The position numbers and the translations under genes were made by a program. From contig NZ_JACKSJ010000104.1 of the NCBI RefSeq assembly GCF_025821665.1, positions 1 to 64,000 of the forward strand: a DNA stretch of 64,000 nucleotides, given 5' to 3'. Each line of letters starts with the position of its first letter. The stretch's first letter is position 1. Below are positions 45,091-53,756 of this stretch, in pieces. This stretch comes from [Mycobacterium] manitobense. Its GTDB lineage: Bacteria; Actinomycetota; Actinomycetes; Mycobacteriales; Mycobacteriaceae. Under the pieces are notes generated by a model. The model ran no database searches. It saw only the letters and a program-made list of their open reading frames with translations, and was not told the DNA's origin.

Positions 45091-45628
45091 GCAGCTCGCC
45101 CCAGGTGCCCGCGGCGGCGTCGCGGTCGGAGATGCGCGTCACCGGCAGCGGCCAGTCGATCGCCAGTTCGGGATCGGCGTGGTGCACCGCGACGTCCTCG
45201 GCCGGGTCGTGCGGACGGTCGATGCGGTAGCAGACGTCGGCCGTCTCGGTGAGCGCCTGGAAGCCGTGCAGGATGCCGGGCGGCACGTACAGGTGACGGA
45301 AGTCGTTGTCGTCGAGCAGGAACGACTGGTGCCGTCCGAAGGTCGGCGACGACGGCCGGGCGTCGACGAGCACGTCGTGCACCGCGCCGTGCGCGCAGCG
45401 GACGAGCTTCGCCTCGCCGCGGCCTCGCCGTCCGTGCAGGCCGCGGATGACACCCCGGGCCGAACGGGACTGCGAATCTTGCCGGAACGCCGCGGCGGCG
45501 CCGGGGGTGCCGAGGTGATCGTCGAAGATGTCTGCGTCGAAGGTGCGGGTGAACAGGCCACGATCGTCACGGTGCGGCTGCGGGACGAGCACCACCACCC
45601 CGGCCAGTTCGGCCTGCTCGATACGCAC
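45074..45628 (-). CDS. dTDP-4-dehydrorhamnose 3,5-epimerase-like protein (RmlC family)
   Basis: 184 aa cupin-type epimerase. RGVIRGLHGRRG contains the catalytic His65, and HLYVPPGILHGFQAL and CYRIDRPHDP are the later family motifs, with Tyr134 as the likely acid. It would invert C3 and/or C5 of a 4-keto-6-deoxy sugar nucleotide. It is the only gene of the cluster on the reverse strand, tail-to-tail with the epimerase and back-to-back with the fusion gene (14 nt apart). GTG start at 45628. Confidence 0.82.
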   Translation of the reverse strand: MRIEQAELAGVVVLVPQPHRDDRGLFTRTFDADIFDDHLGTPGAAAAFRQDSQSRSARGVIRGLHGRRGRGEAKLVRCAHGAVHDVLVDARPSSPTFGRHQSFLLDDNDFRHLYVPPGILHGFQALTETADVCYRIDRPHDPAEDVAVHHADPELAIDWPLPVTRISDRDAAAGTWGELLTQLR

Positions 45629-45642
45629 GAGGACATGCTGCC

Positions 45643-48060
45643 ATGAGTTGTCGCGGATGCGGGGAGCCTGCGCTGCACCGGGTGCTGGACCTGGGCGCCG
45701 TGCCCGCGGCCGATCACTTCCCGCCGGCGTCGTCGCCGGTCCGGCCGCAGGAGACGGCTCATCCGCTGGCGATGGCGCTGTGCCCGGACTGTGGGCTGGC
45801 CCAGCTGTCCGAGGACGACACGGTGACCGACGAACCGCGCGGGATCGAACCGCAGGCGCTTCGCGACCAGGCTGCCGACGCGGTGGCCCGGGTGGCCGGC
45901 CAGGGCTGGCTGACGGGCGCCACCGTCCGCGAGTTCGGCAGTCCGCACGGCGGCAGCTGGCTTCCGCTGCTCGCCGACCGCGGATTCGCCACCACCCCGG
46001 GACCCGCCGACGTGGTGCTCGACTGCTTCGGCATCATGCACGAACCCGATCAGAAAGCGGCGTTCGCACAGCGTGCGGCCGCTACCCGACCTGGTGGCGT
46101 GCTGCTGCTGCAGTACCATTCGCTGGCCGCGATCGTGTCGCACGGGCAGTGGAATGCGTTGCGTCACGGACACTTCGCCTACTACTCGATGCCCGCCCTG
46201 GTCCGGCTGCTCGCTGGCGCGGGGATGAGGGCGGAGACGGTGTGGCACTTCGACCTCTACGGCGGCACCGTGCTGGTGGCCGCCGTGCACGGCGACGCGC
46301 CACCGGGACCCGAGGCTGCGGCGTTGCTTGACGCGGACGCGGCGATGACCGACCCGCGGCTGGTCGGGGCATTGCAGACCGCCGCCGACACCCACGCGTC
46401 GCAACTGCGCGGGTGGCTGGAGTCGGAACGACATGCGGGGCGGCGGGTGTACGCCTACGGCGCCGCGTCGCGGGCGGTGGCGCTGTTCGCCCGCGCCGGC
46501 CTCGACCGCTCGCTGATCGGCGGCGTCGCCGATGCGTCGCCGGCCAAACAGGACCGCCGGATGCCGGGCACCGACGTGCCGATCATCTCGCCCGAGGACC
46601 TGCAGGCCGCCGGGCCCGACACCGTTCTGCTCACCGTGCCCGACCTACTGCCCGAGGTGTCGTCGAGGATGCCCGCACTGGCGGGCAGGTGGGTGACCGA
46701 CGAGAGGTTCGCTGTGCCGCAAGACCCTTCGTTCGAACGCTCGCGCGCGCTGCAGGAGCGGTTGCACGATCTTGTCCCCGGCGGGGCGCACACCTACGCG
46801 CGCGGGTCCGACCAGTACCCGGAGTTCATGACACCGGTGCTGACGCGCGGGGCCGGCGCACGTGTGTGGGACGTCGACGGCAATTCGTATGTGGAGTACG
46901 GAATGGGATTGCGCTCGGTGACCCTCGGCCACGGCTATCGGCCGGTGGTGGAGGCGGTGAGCCGGGCGATCGCCGACGGCGTGAACTTCAGCAGGCCGAC
47001 GGCGATGGAAGTCGCCGCCGCCGAGGACTTCCTGTCGTTGGTGCCGGGAGCGGACATGGTGAAGTTCGCGAAGAACGGCTCCGACGTGACGACCGCGGCG
47101 GTGCGGTTGGCCCGGGCTGTCACCGGGCGGGTGAAGGTCGCGGCGTGTGAGCAGCCGTTCTTCTCCACCGACGACTGGTTCATCGGGACGACCGCGATGA
47201 ACAGCGGCATCCCGGACGCGCACGTCGCGACGACGGTCCGGTTCACCTACAACGACCTGGACTCGGTCGCGGCGGCGCTGGCCGGTGACGACGTCGCATG
47301 CGTGATCCTCGAGGCGGCCACCGCGACCGCCGAACCGGCGCCAGGCTTCCTGGCCGGCCTACGCGCGCTGTGCGACCGGCACGGCACGCTGCTGGTGTTC
47401 GACGAGATGATCACCGGCTTCCGCTGGTCGGCCGGTGGCGCGCAGGCCGTGTACGGCGTGCAACCGGACCTGTCGTGCTGGGGCAAGGCGATGGCCAACG
47501 GGTTCCCGCTGTCAGCGCTGGCCGGTCGGCGAGAGTACATGGAACGGGGCGGCTTGCGCACCGACGAGGACCGGGTGTTCCTGCTGTCGACCACGCACGG
47601 CGCCGAAACCGCCTCGCTCGCAGCGTTTTCGGCGGTGGTTCAGGCGTACCGAGATGGCGACCCGGTGGGGCGGATGGAACGCGCGGGCCGGCTGCTGGCC
47701 GACGGCGTGACGGCGGCGGTGGCGGAGCACGGCTTGGAACGCCACGTCCGGGTGATCGGCCGGCCGTCGTGCCTGGTGTTCGTCACCGGCGACGCCGACG
47801 GTGTTCCGTCCCAGGCGTACCGGACGCTGTTCCTGCAGGAGTTGTTGCGCCGCGGGGTGCTCGGGCAGTCGTTCGTCACCTCGGCAGCGCACACCGATGC
47901 GGACATCGAGCACACGATCACCGCGGTGCGCGGCGCCCTGCCCGTCTACCGCCGCGCCATCGACGCCGGGACCGTCGACGGGCTGCTGGACGGCCGGCCG
48001 GTCGCGCCCGCCATCCGCCGCACGGCCGCACCACGTTTCATCGACGCCCGGGTGTCCTAG
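45643..48060 (+). CDS. Fusion: C-methyltransferase-like domain + class III (GSA-type) aminotransferase
   Basis: 805 aa. Residues 1 to about 365 resemble the sugar C-methyltransferase at 41326: zinc cysteines CRGC and CPDC and a C-terminal AYGAASRAVALFARAGL. But SAM motif I is degraded (REFGSPHGG), His-Glu-His reads HGH (RHGHFAYYS) and THGG reads LYGG. Residues about 366-805 are a glutamate-1-semialdehyde aminomutase-like PLP enzyme: LVPGGAHTYARG, WDVDGNSYVEYG, FDEMITGFRW and Lys615 in WGKAMANGFP. The likely reaction is amination of a keto-sugar, with the first domain perhaps a binding module. There is no frameshift between domains. ATG at 45643. Confidence 0.85.
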   Translation: MSCRGCGEPALHRVLDLGAVPAADHFPPASSPVRPQETAHPLAMALCPDCGLAQLSEDDTVTDEPRGIEPQALRDQAADAVARVAGQGWLTGATVREFGSPHGGSWLPLLADRGFATTPGPADVVLDCFGIMHEPDQKAAFAQRAAATRPGGVLLLQYHSLAAIVSHGQWNALRHGHFAYYSMPALVRLLAGAGMRAETVWHFDLYGGTVLVAAVHGDAPPGPEAAALLDADAAMTDPRLVGALQTAADTHASQLRGWLESERHAGRRVYAYGAASRAVALFARAGLDRSLIGGVADASPAKQDRRMPGTDVPIISPEDLQAAGPDTVLLTVPDLLPEVSSRMPALAGRWVTDERFAVPQDPSFERSRALQERLHDLVPGGAHTYARGSDQYPEFMTPVLTRGAGARVWDVDGNSYVEYGMGLRSVTLGHGYRPVVEAVSRAIADGVNFSRPTAMEVAAAEDFLSLVPGADMVKFAKNGSDVTTAAVRLARAVTGRVKVAACEQPFFSTDDWFIGTTAMNSGIPDAHVATTVRFTYNDLDSVAAALAGDDVACVILEAATATAEPAPGFLAGLRALCDRHGTLLVFDEMITGFRWSAGGAQAVYGVQPDLSCWGKAMANGFPLSALAGRREYMERGGLRTDEDRVFLLSTTHGAETASLAAFSAVVQAYRDGDPVGRMERAGRLLADGVTAAVAEHGLERHVRVIGRPSCLVFVTGDADGVPSQAYRTLFLQELLRRGVLGQSFVTSAAHTDADIEHTITAVRGALPVYRRAIDAGTVDGLLDGRPVAPAIRRTAAPRFIDARVS

Positions 48061-48117
48061 CCGCCCGGTTCGGCGAGAGCCCCGAACTCCGGCTGTTCCC
48101 CGGCTTAGACTCCGGCC

Positions 48118-49428
48118 GTGTTCTCGGAGACGCGGTATGCGATGAACGGGAACTTGCGCGTCGCCTACCGGGCGTCGACTGAAGGTCCGCGCGACATCGT
48201 CTTCATCCCGCCCTGGTTCACGTGCTGCGACCTTCTGCCGGACCTACCATCCGTCCAGGGCTGGATCGAAGCGATGACATCACTCGGGCGGCTCATCCTC
48301 TTCGACCTGCCGGGCGTGGGGGCCTCCGACCCCGTCCGAGGGGGCGGGCTGCCGACGCTGGAGCACTGGGCCGACAGCATCACCGCAGTGTTGGACGATC
48401 TCGGGAGTAGCGAAGCGGTCCTCGTCGCGGTCGACGGCGCCTTCGCAGCTGCGGCGCTGTTCGCAGCCACACATCCGGCCCGCACCGCCGCGCTGGTCGC
48501 GCTCGAGGCCTATGCGGATCCGGTTGCGCACGACGCGCTGACTCCAGAGGACTTCTTCGATGCCATGGTCGCCGTCTGGGGAACGGGTGAGTATGAACGG
48601 ACGCTCAATCCGGACATGCCGTGGAACGAGGAGATCCGAACATCGATGGCCCGGATGGAACGGCTGGCGGCGAGTCCCGCGACCGTCGCCCTCATGATGG
48701 CACTCGTATCCGAACTCGACGTCCGGGCGCTGCTTCCGGCGATCCGCGTGCCCACCCTGGTCGTCCAGCACAGCGACAATCCGATCATCCCGTCCGACTG
48801 GGGCAGGTACATCGCCGAACACGTGGCGGGCGCGAGGTATGTCGAATTGCCGGGGCGCAACACGTTTCACTTCGTCGAACCGTGGCGCGAGTCCTTCCAG
48901 GCGGTCGCGAAGTTCCTCACCGGTCACCAGGCGGACGTGGCCGAAGACCGTGTGCTGGCCACGGTGCTGTTCACCGACATCGTGGACTCGACGCGACGCG
49001 CGGCCGCGATGGGTGACCGCGACTGGCATGCCTTGCTCGATGCGCACGACGCCGTGGTGCGGGCGCAGCTGAATCGCTTTCGGGGTCGCGAGGTGAACAC
49101 GTCAGGCGACGGGTTCCTGGCGATGTTCGACGGCCCGCAGCGCGCGATCCGTTGCGCGATTTCGATCCGTGACGCCGTGCGGGCGCTCGGCATCGAGGTG
49201 CGCGCCGGACTGCACACCGGGGAGTGCGAGGTCCGCGGCGATGACATCGGCGGGATCGGTGTGCACATCGGTGCGCGGGTGAGCGCACTGGCGGGGCCGA
49301 ACGATGTGCTGGTGTCCCGGACCCTGCGCGACCTGGTGATCGGCTCGGGCCTCGAATTCGAGGACCGCGGCGCGCATGACCTCAAGGGCGTGCCGGGGCC
49401 GTGGCAGCTGTTCGCCGTCACGTCCTAG
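48118..49428 (+). CDS. Alpha/beta-hydrolase - class III adenylate cyclase fusion
   Basis: 436 aa. Residues 1-275 form an alpha/beta-hydrolase fold and 280-436 a class III nucleotide cyclase, the layout of M. tuberculosis Rv1900c (LipJ). The hydrolase nucleophile, normally Ser in GESEGG, is Asp106 in AVDGAF. The cyclase has both metal Asp (Asp287 in FTDIVDST, Asp331 in SGDG); the purine-specifying Lys is Asn327 in EVNTSGDG. It probably makes cAMP under control of a ligand-binding, non-hydrolysing domain. GTG 48118 follows TAGACT (48106-48111) by 6 nt. Confidence 0.85.
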   Translation: MFSETRYAMNGNLRVAYRASTEGPRDIVFIPPWFTCCDLLPDLPSVQGWIEAMTSLGRLILFDLPGVGASDPVRGGGLPTLEHWADSITAVLDDLGSSEAVLVAVDGAFAAAALFAATHPARTAALVALEAYADPVAHDALTPEDFFDAMVAVWGTGEYERTLNPDMPWNEEIRTSMARMERLAASPATVALMMALVSELDVRALLPAIRVPTLVVQHSDNPIIPSDWGRYIAEHVAGARYVELPGRNTFHFVEPWRESFQAVAKFLTGHQADVAEDRVLATVLFTDIVDSTRRAAAMGDRDWHALLDAHDAVVRAQLNRFRGREVNTSGDGFLAMFDGPQRAIRCAISIRDAVRALGIEVRAGLHTGECEVRGDDIGGIGVHIGARVSALAGPNDVLVSRTLRDLVIGSGLEFEDRGAHDLKGVPGPWQLFAVTS

Positions 49429-49434
49429 CGGCCT

Positions 49435-50952
49435 CTAGAAGGGCGGGGGCCTGTTTCGCTCCGCGACGTAGTCCTCGTTGAGGCGGCGCTCGGCGTCGAT
49501 GCGGGCCGCGCGGTCTTGGGCTCGGGTTCGGGACCGCCGCGGCATCATCACACCCGTCGCGACCACTGTCTCCCCGCGGACGGTCACCGCAGCGGTGGGC
49601 CGGCAGAGCGCCGGGAACTGCAGCCGGCTGCCGGGTTCGGTGGTGTGCGTCAGCCCGTCGGGACTCGTCCACACCACCGTGCCGTCGGGCAGTTGCCGGT
49701 CCCGCCAGCCGTCGGACCCACTCCAGTAGGTCTTCAAGAGGTGATGGTTCCGGCACAGACACTTCAGGTTGGCGGCCTGCGTCGGACCGGCCGGATAGCT
49801 GATCGTGTGGTCGATGTCGCAGTCCCACGCCGGCACGTCGCAGCCCGGGTAGCGGCACGTCATGTCGCGACAGCGGACGAACTCGTCGAGCTTGGCCGAT
49901 GGCCGGTATCGAGGCTCCGGGGGACTGTCGCCAGGGTGGACGATCGTACGCACCAACGCCCGGGGCGCCAGCGTCGCGAGCACCGGTGCCGGCAGCAGAC
50001 CGCCGCCGATCAGGACGCCGGGAGTGGCATCGGTGGGTCCTTTCGGCGCCGGCTGCCAGAAAGCTTCGGCGATCGTCTGCTCCTGCAGTGGCTTACCGGC
50101 GGTCGGACGCTCCGGCTCGGCGCCGTTCAATCGAGCTTCCTCGGACTCGGCCAGGCTGCTCTCGTCGGCCACGACATGGATCACCGCGTTGCTCGGTGTC
50201 ACTCCCGCTGCGGCGCAGTCTGATTCACCACAATTGCAGCTCAGACGGTCAGCTCCCGAGGCGAATGCGCCGAGCGCGTCGGCGCGGCGCTGGTCGAGAT
50301 CGCGGCCGTCGGCGTCACACACCGCGCGAGCCATCGCATCGAGCCGCTTGTCCAGAGCCACCGCATCATGGGCGTACATGCGCGCCCACAGCGACCCCAC
50401 GCCGCTGCCATCAGGAATGTGGAAATCGGCGTGGCGGTTGCGTGCGTGAATCTCGATGCGGCGCAGTGCATAGGGGTCGTAGCGGTCGACCCAGTAGTCG
50501 ATCGCGCCCTCCAGCTTGGCCGCGGACAGCGATCCCCAGCCGCTGATGTGCGCCGCCAGTTCGGCATCGACCTTGGCCAGCGCCTCCTCTTGCTTGATCA
50601 ACGCGGTGCGGAAGACGATCGTGTTGATCAGCCGGTAGGACACCTCGCCGGCGGCGAAGACATCGGCCACCCGCGGCAGCCGGTCGGCCAGTGCCCTGGC
50701 CACCATCAGCTGATGGGATGCCGCCCCGAGCGTCACTCCCATGGCGGCCGCCACCTCGGCGCTCACCGCAGCCCAGTTGTCGAGGCACCACTGCTCCCTC
50801 TCGGCGGCGTTCGAAGCAGCAAGACGCGCTTGCAACACCGAAGCGATCGCGGCCAATCGCCGCGCCGCGGCCGCGTTCTCCACCCGCGCCCACGCCGCCA
50901 CGGCCGCGCCACCGCGGACGTCGCGGTCCGGCATCTCCAACGCTTCGAACAT
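49435..50952 (-). CDS. DUF222/HNH endonuclease-domain protein (13E12 repeat family)
   Basis: 505 aa. N-terminal helical DUF222 region and a C-terminal HNH nuclease motif: CRYPGCDVPAWDCDIDHTISYPAGP, then NLKCLCRNHHLLKT (written here in parts). These 13E12-family proteins occur in many copies in mycobacteria and are often linked to mobile or variable loci; function is unproven. ATG at 50952 is 7 nt from TAAATT (reverse 50965-50960). It ends 6 nt from the cyclase gene stop. Confidence 0.88.
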   Translation of the reverse strand: MFEALEMPDRDVRGGAAVAAWARVENAAAARRLAAIASVLQARLAASNAAEREQWCLDNWAAVSAEVAAAMGVTLGAASHQLMVARALADRLPRVADVFAAGEVSYRLINTIVFRTALIKQEEALAKVDAELAAHISGWGSLSAAKLEGAIDYWVDRYDPYALRRIEIHARNRHADFHIPDGSGVGSLWARMYAHDAVALDKRLDAMARAVCDADGRDLDQRRADALGAFASGADRLSCNCGESDCAAAGVTPSNAVIHVVADESSLAESEEARLNGAEPERPTAGKPLQEQTIAEAFWQPAPKGPTDATPGVLIGGGLLPAPVLATLAPRALVRTIVHPGDSPPEPRYRPSAKLDEFVRCRDMTCRYPGCDVPAWDCDIDHTISYPAGPTQAANLKCLCRNHHLLKTYWSGSDGWRDRQLPDGTVVWTSPDGLTHTTEPGSRLQFPALCRPTAAVTVRGETVVATGVMMPRRSRTRAQDRAARIDAERRLNEDYVAERNRPPPF

Positions 50953-51108
50953 ATGAGCGAATTTACGGCGCACCACCGACGCAGGAGTCGGCCGCAACGA
51001 CTACCGACGGCAAGCTGTGGATGAACTCGCGACTGTGGACAACCGCTTGACAACTCGATCGCGTGACTTCGTTACAACTACGCGCGGCGACGGGCATGAT
51101 GAGGCTGC

Positions 51109-51444
51109 ATGACGAAGCTCGTGTTGACGATGCTGGCCGCCGCCGGGATGGGGTTGGCCGGTGCCCCGATGGCGGGTGCCAGTGAGGACGGCTTCCTCAA
51201 GGCGATCGACTCCCTGAACCATTACGCGATCGAATGCCCGGGTTGTGCCGAGGATGCTCTCGACGTCGGTCGCAGGGTGTGTGCGGCTTTCGATTCGGGC
51301 GGCGAGGCTGCGGCAATCCAAGAGGTGTTGCTCTCGTACAACGGGGACGACTCTCCCAACAGGAACTACTACGCCACGCTGTTCGCTCAGTACTCCGCCG
51401 TTGAGTTGTGCCCCGAGCACAATGGCGAAATCGGGCCGATCTGA
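51109..51444 (+). CDS. Small secreted DUF732-like protein
   Basis: 111 aa. Signal peptide MTKLVLTMLAAAGMGLAGAP cleaved near AGASE. The mature domain, with four Cys (ECPGCAEDA, GRRVCAAFD, VELCPE), has the helical pattern of DUF732 exported mycobacterial proteins (NYYATLFAQYSAVELCP). Function unknown. CATGAT 8 nt before the ATG is a -10 candidate. Confidence 0.75.
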   Translation: MTKLVLTMLAAAGMGLAGAPMAGASEDGFLKAIDSLNHYAIECPGCAEDALDVGRRVCAAFDSGGEAAAIQEVLLSYNGDDSPNRNYYATLFAQYSAVELCPEHNGEIGPI

Positions 51445-51470
51445 ATCGACAACCGCTTGACGCGGCGAAG

Positions 51471-51770
51471 CTAGCCGGTGATTCCGCCCATGATCTCGAA
51501 CACCTCGAACGAGTTGACCCCGGCGAGCACCGACGGGTCGCGATGGCCGATCTCGAGCACCTCGGCCTGGTCCCGGGCGCGCAGCACACCCATGCCCCAC
51601 ACGCCCTCGGGGTCGGCGACCGGGCCGTAGACCACCACCCTGCCGTCGGCCAGCAACGTGCGCCAATAGTCCTGATGGCCGGCCATCGCCTGCTGCTCGT
51701 CGGCCGTCATCGTCTGCGCGAAGTCCGCCCGCGGCGGGATCAACCGGAACAGGAAGAGTGTGTCAGCCAT
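51471..51770 (-). CDS. YCII-family protein
   Basis: 99 aa YciI-like ferredoxin-fold protein ([39 protein letters not shown]). The His-Asp pair (GHQDYW and Asp in the strand that follows) is the usual active-site pattern, but activities are known for few members. ATG 51770 overlaps the stop of the Rv0495c-type gene by 8 nt, so the two are co-expressed. Confidence 0.8.
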   Translation of the reverse strand: MADTLFLFRLIPPRADFAQTMTADEQQAMAGHQDYWRTLLADGRVVVYGPVADPEGVWGMGVLRARDQAEVLEIGHRDPSVLAGVNSFEVFEIMGGITG

Positions 51771-52554
51771 GAGCGTGTGACTCCGATGCGCGGGTGGCGG
51801 GGTGGACGGCGATCAGCCCTAAACCGCTGCGCCGCTTGCACATCGCGGCGAGCTCGGCGTAGGCCTTCTCGCCGAGCAGTTCGGTGAGCTCGGGACCGTA
51901 GGACTCCCACACCTGCCGCGATCCGACGTGCGCGGCCGGGTCGCCCGTGCAGTACCAGTGCAGGTCGGCGCCGCCCTCACCCCAGCCGCGACGGTCGTAC
52001 TCGGTGATCGTCGTCTTGAGCACCTCGGTGCCGTCGGGCCGGGTCACCCAATCCTGACTACGCCGAATCGGCAACTGCCAGCACACATCCGGCTTCATCG
52101 TGAGCGGCTCGACACCCATCTTGAGTGCCTTGCTGTGCAGTGCGCAGCCGATGCCGCCCTCGAAGCCGGGCCGGTTGAGGAAGATGCACGCGCCCTTGTA
52201 CTTGCGGGTCCGCAGGTTGGGTTTGTCGTCGTACTCGTCCATCTCGAGGTAGCCCTTCTTGCCCAGGCCCTTCTCGCGGAACTGCCAGTCGTCGTCGGTG
52301 AGGTGCTTGACCGCGTCGTCGAGCCGGGCGCGGTCGTCGTCGTCGGACAGGAAGGCGCCGTGCGAGCAGCAGCCGTCATCCGGCCTGCCCTCCACGGTGC
52401 CCTGGCATGCGGGCGTGCCGAAGACACAGGTCCACCGCGACAACAGCCACGTCATGTCGGCCGCGATCAACTGTTCGGGGTCGTCGGGATGATAGAACTC
52501 GACCCACTCGCGGGCGAAGTCGAGCTCGACCTCGCCGGGATGTGAACTGTCCAC
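51763..52554 (-). CDS. Cysteine-rich conserved protein (Rv0495c type, DUF3109-like)
   Basis: 263 aa with about nine Cys. Groups such as [29 protein letters not shown] and KPDVCWQLP suggest metal or Fe-S binding, as in the YkgJ/DUF3109 proteins. Conserved in all mycobacteria; activity unknown. GTG at 52554 is 6 nt from TAGCGT (reverse 52566-52561), leaderless-like. It heads a two-gene operon with the YCII protein. Confidence 0.82.
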   Translation of the reverse strand: MDSSHPGEVELDFAREWVEFYHPDDPEQLIAADMTWLLSRWTCVFGTPACQGTVEGRPDDGCCSHGAFLSDDDDRARLDDAVKHLTDDDWQFREKGLGKKGYLEMDEYDDKPNLRTRKYKGACIFLNRPGFEGGIGCALHSKALKMGVEPLTMKPDVCWQLPIRRSQDWVTRPDGTEVLKTTITEYDRRGWGEGGADLHWYCTGDPAAHVGSRQVWESYGPELTELLGEKAYAELAAMCKRRSGLGLIAVHPATRASESHAHG

Positions 52555-52754
52555 GACGACACGCTACTCCCGGCACCGGTCATCCGGCATGAGGAATGCG
52601 AGCGCGTCGCCGCAGCGCGAAGATCACATCGATCATGCGTCGCAACGCCTTCCGGTCCGCCGCGGGGCACTCCCGCCACAGATGGCCGGAGGCACTTCAC
52701 GGGCATTGCCGGAGTCCTCCCGGAAGTTCGCCCGGCACCCACTAGGTTGGGGGA

Positions 52755-53756
52755 GTGCGACTGGGCGTACTCGACGTGGGCAGCAACACGGTGCATCTGT
52801 TGGTGGTCGATGCCCGCCGTGGCGGTCACCCGACGCCGATGAGCTCGACGAAGGCGTCACTGCGGCTGGCCGAGGCCATCGACTCGTCCGGCAAACTGAC
52901 CCGCAAGGGCGCCGACAAGCTCGTCGACACCATCGACGAGTTCGCCAAGATCGCCGCCAGTTCAGGGTGCGCGGAATTGATGGCCTTCGCGACGTCGGCC
53001 GTGCGTGACGCCACCAACTCCGAGGACCTGCTGGCCCGGGTGCTGGCCGAGACGGGCGTCTCCCTGCAGGTGCTCAGCGGGGTCGACGAGTCGCGGCTGA
53101 CCTTCCTGGCCGTTCGCCGCTGGTACGGCTGGAGCGCCGGGCGGATCATCAACATCGACATCGGCGGGGGTTCGCTGGAGCTCTCCAACGGGGTCGACGA
53201 GGAGCCCGAGGCGGCGCTGTCGCTGCCGCTGGGCGCCGGTCGGCTGACGCGGGAATGGCTGCAGGACGACCCGCCGGGCCGGCGGAGGGTGGCGATGCTG
53301 CGCGACTGGCTGGCCACCGAACTGGCCGAGTCTGGCGCCGAACTGCTGAAGGCGGGCAGCCCGGACCTCGCCGTCGCCACCTCGAAGACGTTCCGGTCGC
53401 TGGCGCGGCTCACCGGCGCGGCGCCGTCGGGAGCCGGGCCGCGGGTGAAACGGACACTCACGGCCACCGGGTTGCGGCAGCTCATAGCTTTCATCTCTAG
53501 GATGACGACGGCCGACCGTGCCGAACTGGAAGGGGTGAGTGCCGACCGGGCGCCACAGATCGTGGCCGGAGCTCTGGTAGCCGAGGCGAGCATGCGCGCA
53601 CTTTCGATCGACTCCGTGGACATCTGTCCATGGGCATTGCGGGAAGGCCTGATTCTGCGGAAACTCGACAGTGAGGCCGACGGCACCGCCCTGGTGGAAA
53701 CGTCCGTGCGAGATGCGCGACGAGAGGTTCTCAGGCCCAAAGGCAGCACACGATGA
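52755..53756 (+). CDS. ppx1: Exopolyphosphatase Ppx1
   Basis: 333 aa Ppx/GppA family (Rv0496 type): ASKHA motifs DVGSNTVHLLVV and NIDIGGGSLELS, with SAVRDATNSEDLL. It removes terminal phosphate from short polyphosphate. With two PPK2 proteins in the window, both making and breaking polyphosphate are represented. GTG 52755 follows TAGGTT (52743-52748) by 6 nt. The stop overlaps the next start as ATGA. The preceding 200 bases hold no gene I can support. Confidence 0.9.
   Translation: MRLGVLDVGSNTVHLLVVDARRGGHPTPMSSTKASLRLAEAIDSSGKLTRKGADKLVDTIDEFAKIAASSGCAELMAFATSAVRDATNSEDLLARVLAETGVSLQVLSGVDESRLTFLAVRRWYGWSAGRIINIDIGGGSLELSNGVDEEPEAALSLPLGAGRLTREWLQDDPPGRRRVAMLRDWLATELAESGAELLKAGSPDLAVATSKTFRSLARLTGAAPSGAGPRVKRTLTATGLRQLIAFISRMTTADRAELEGVSADRAPQIVAGALVAEASMRALSIDSVDICPWALREGLILRKLDSEADGTALVETSVRDARREVLRPKGSTR

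Noticed and set aside
45643..48060. Frameshifted pair of separate genes instead of a fusion
   Set aside because: One continuous reading frame joins the two domains with no stop, start or ribosome-binding site between them.
48425..48440. Haloalkane dehalogenase activity of the hydrolase-cyclase fusion
   Set aside because: Only the Asp position suggests it; the halide-binding residues and the catalytic His context are not evident.
49435..50952. DUF222/HNH gene as evidence for a prophage or intein
   Set aside because: No phage genes, integrase or host gene interruption nearby; 13E12-family genes are common single genes in mycobacteria.
52555..52754. Small gene in the 200-base gap before ppx1
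   Set aside because: Open frames here lack a start with ribosome-binding site or -10, and no conserved pattern is visible.
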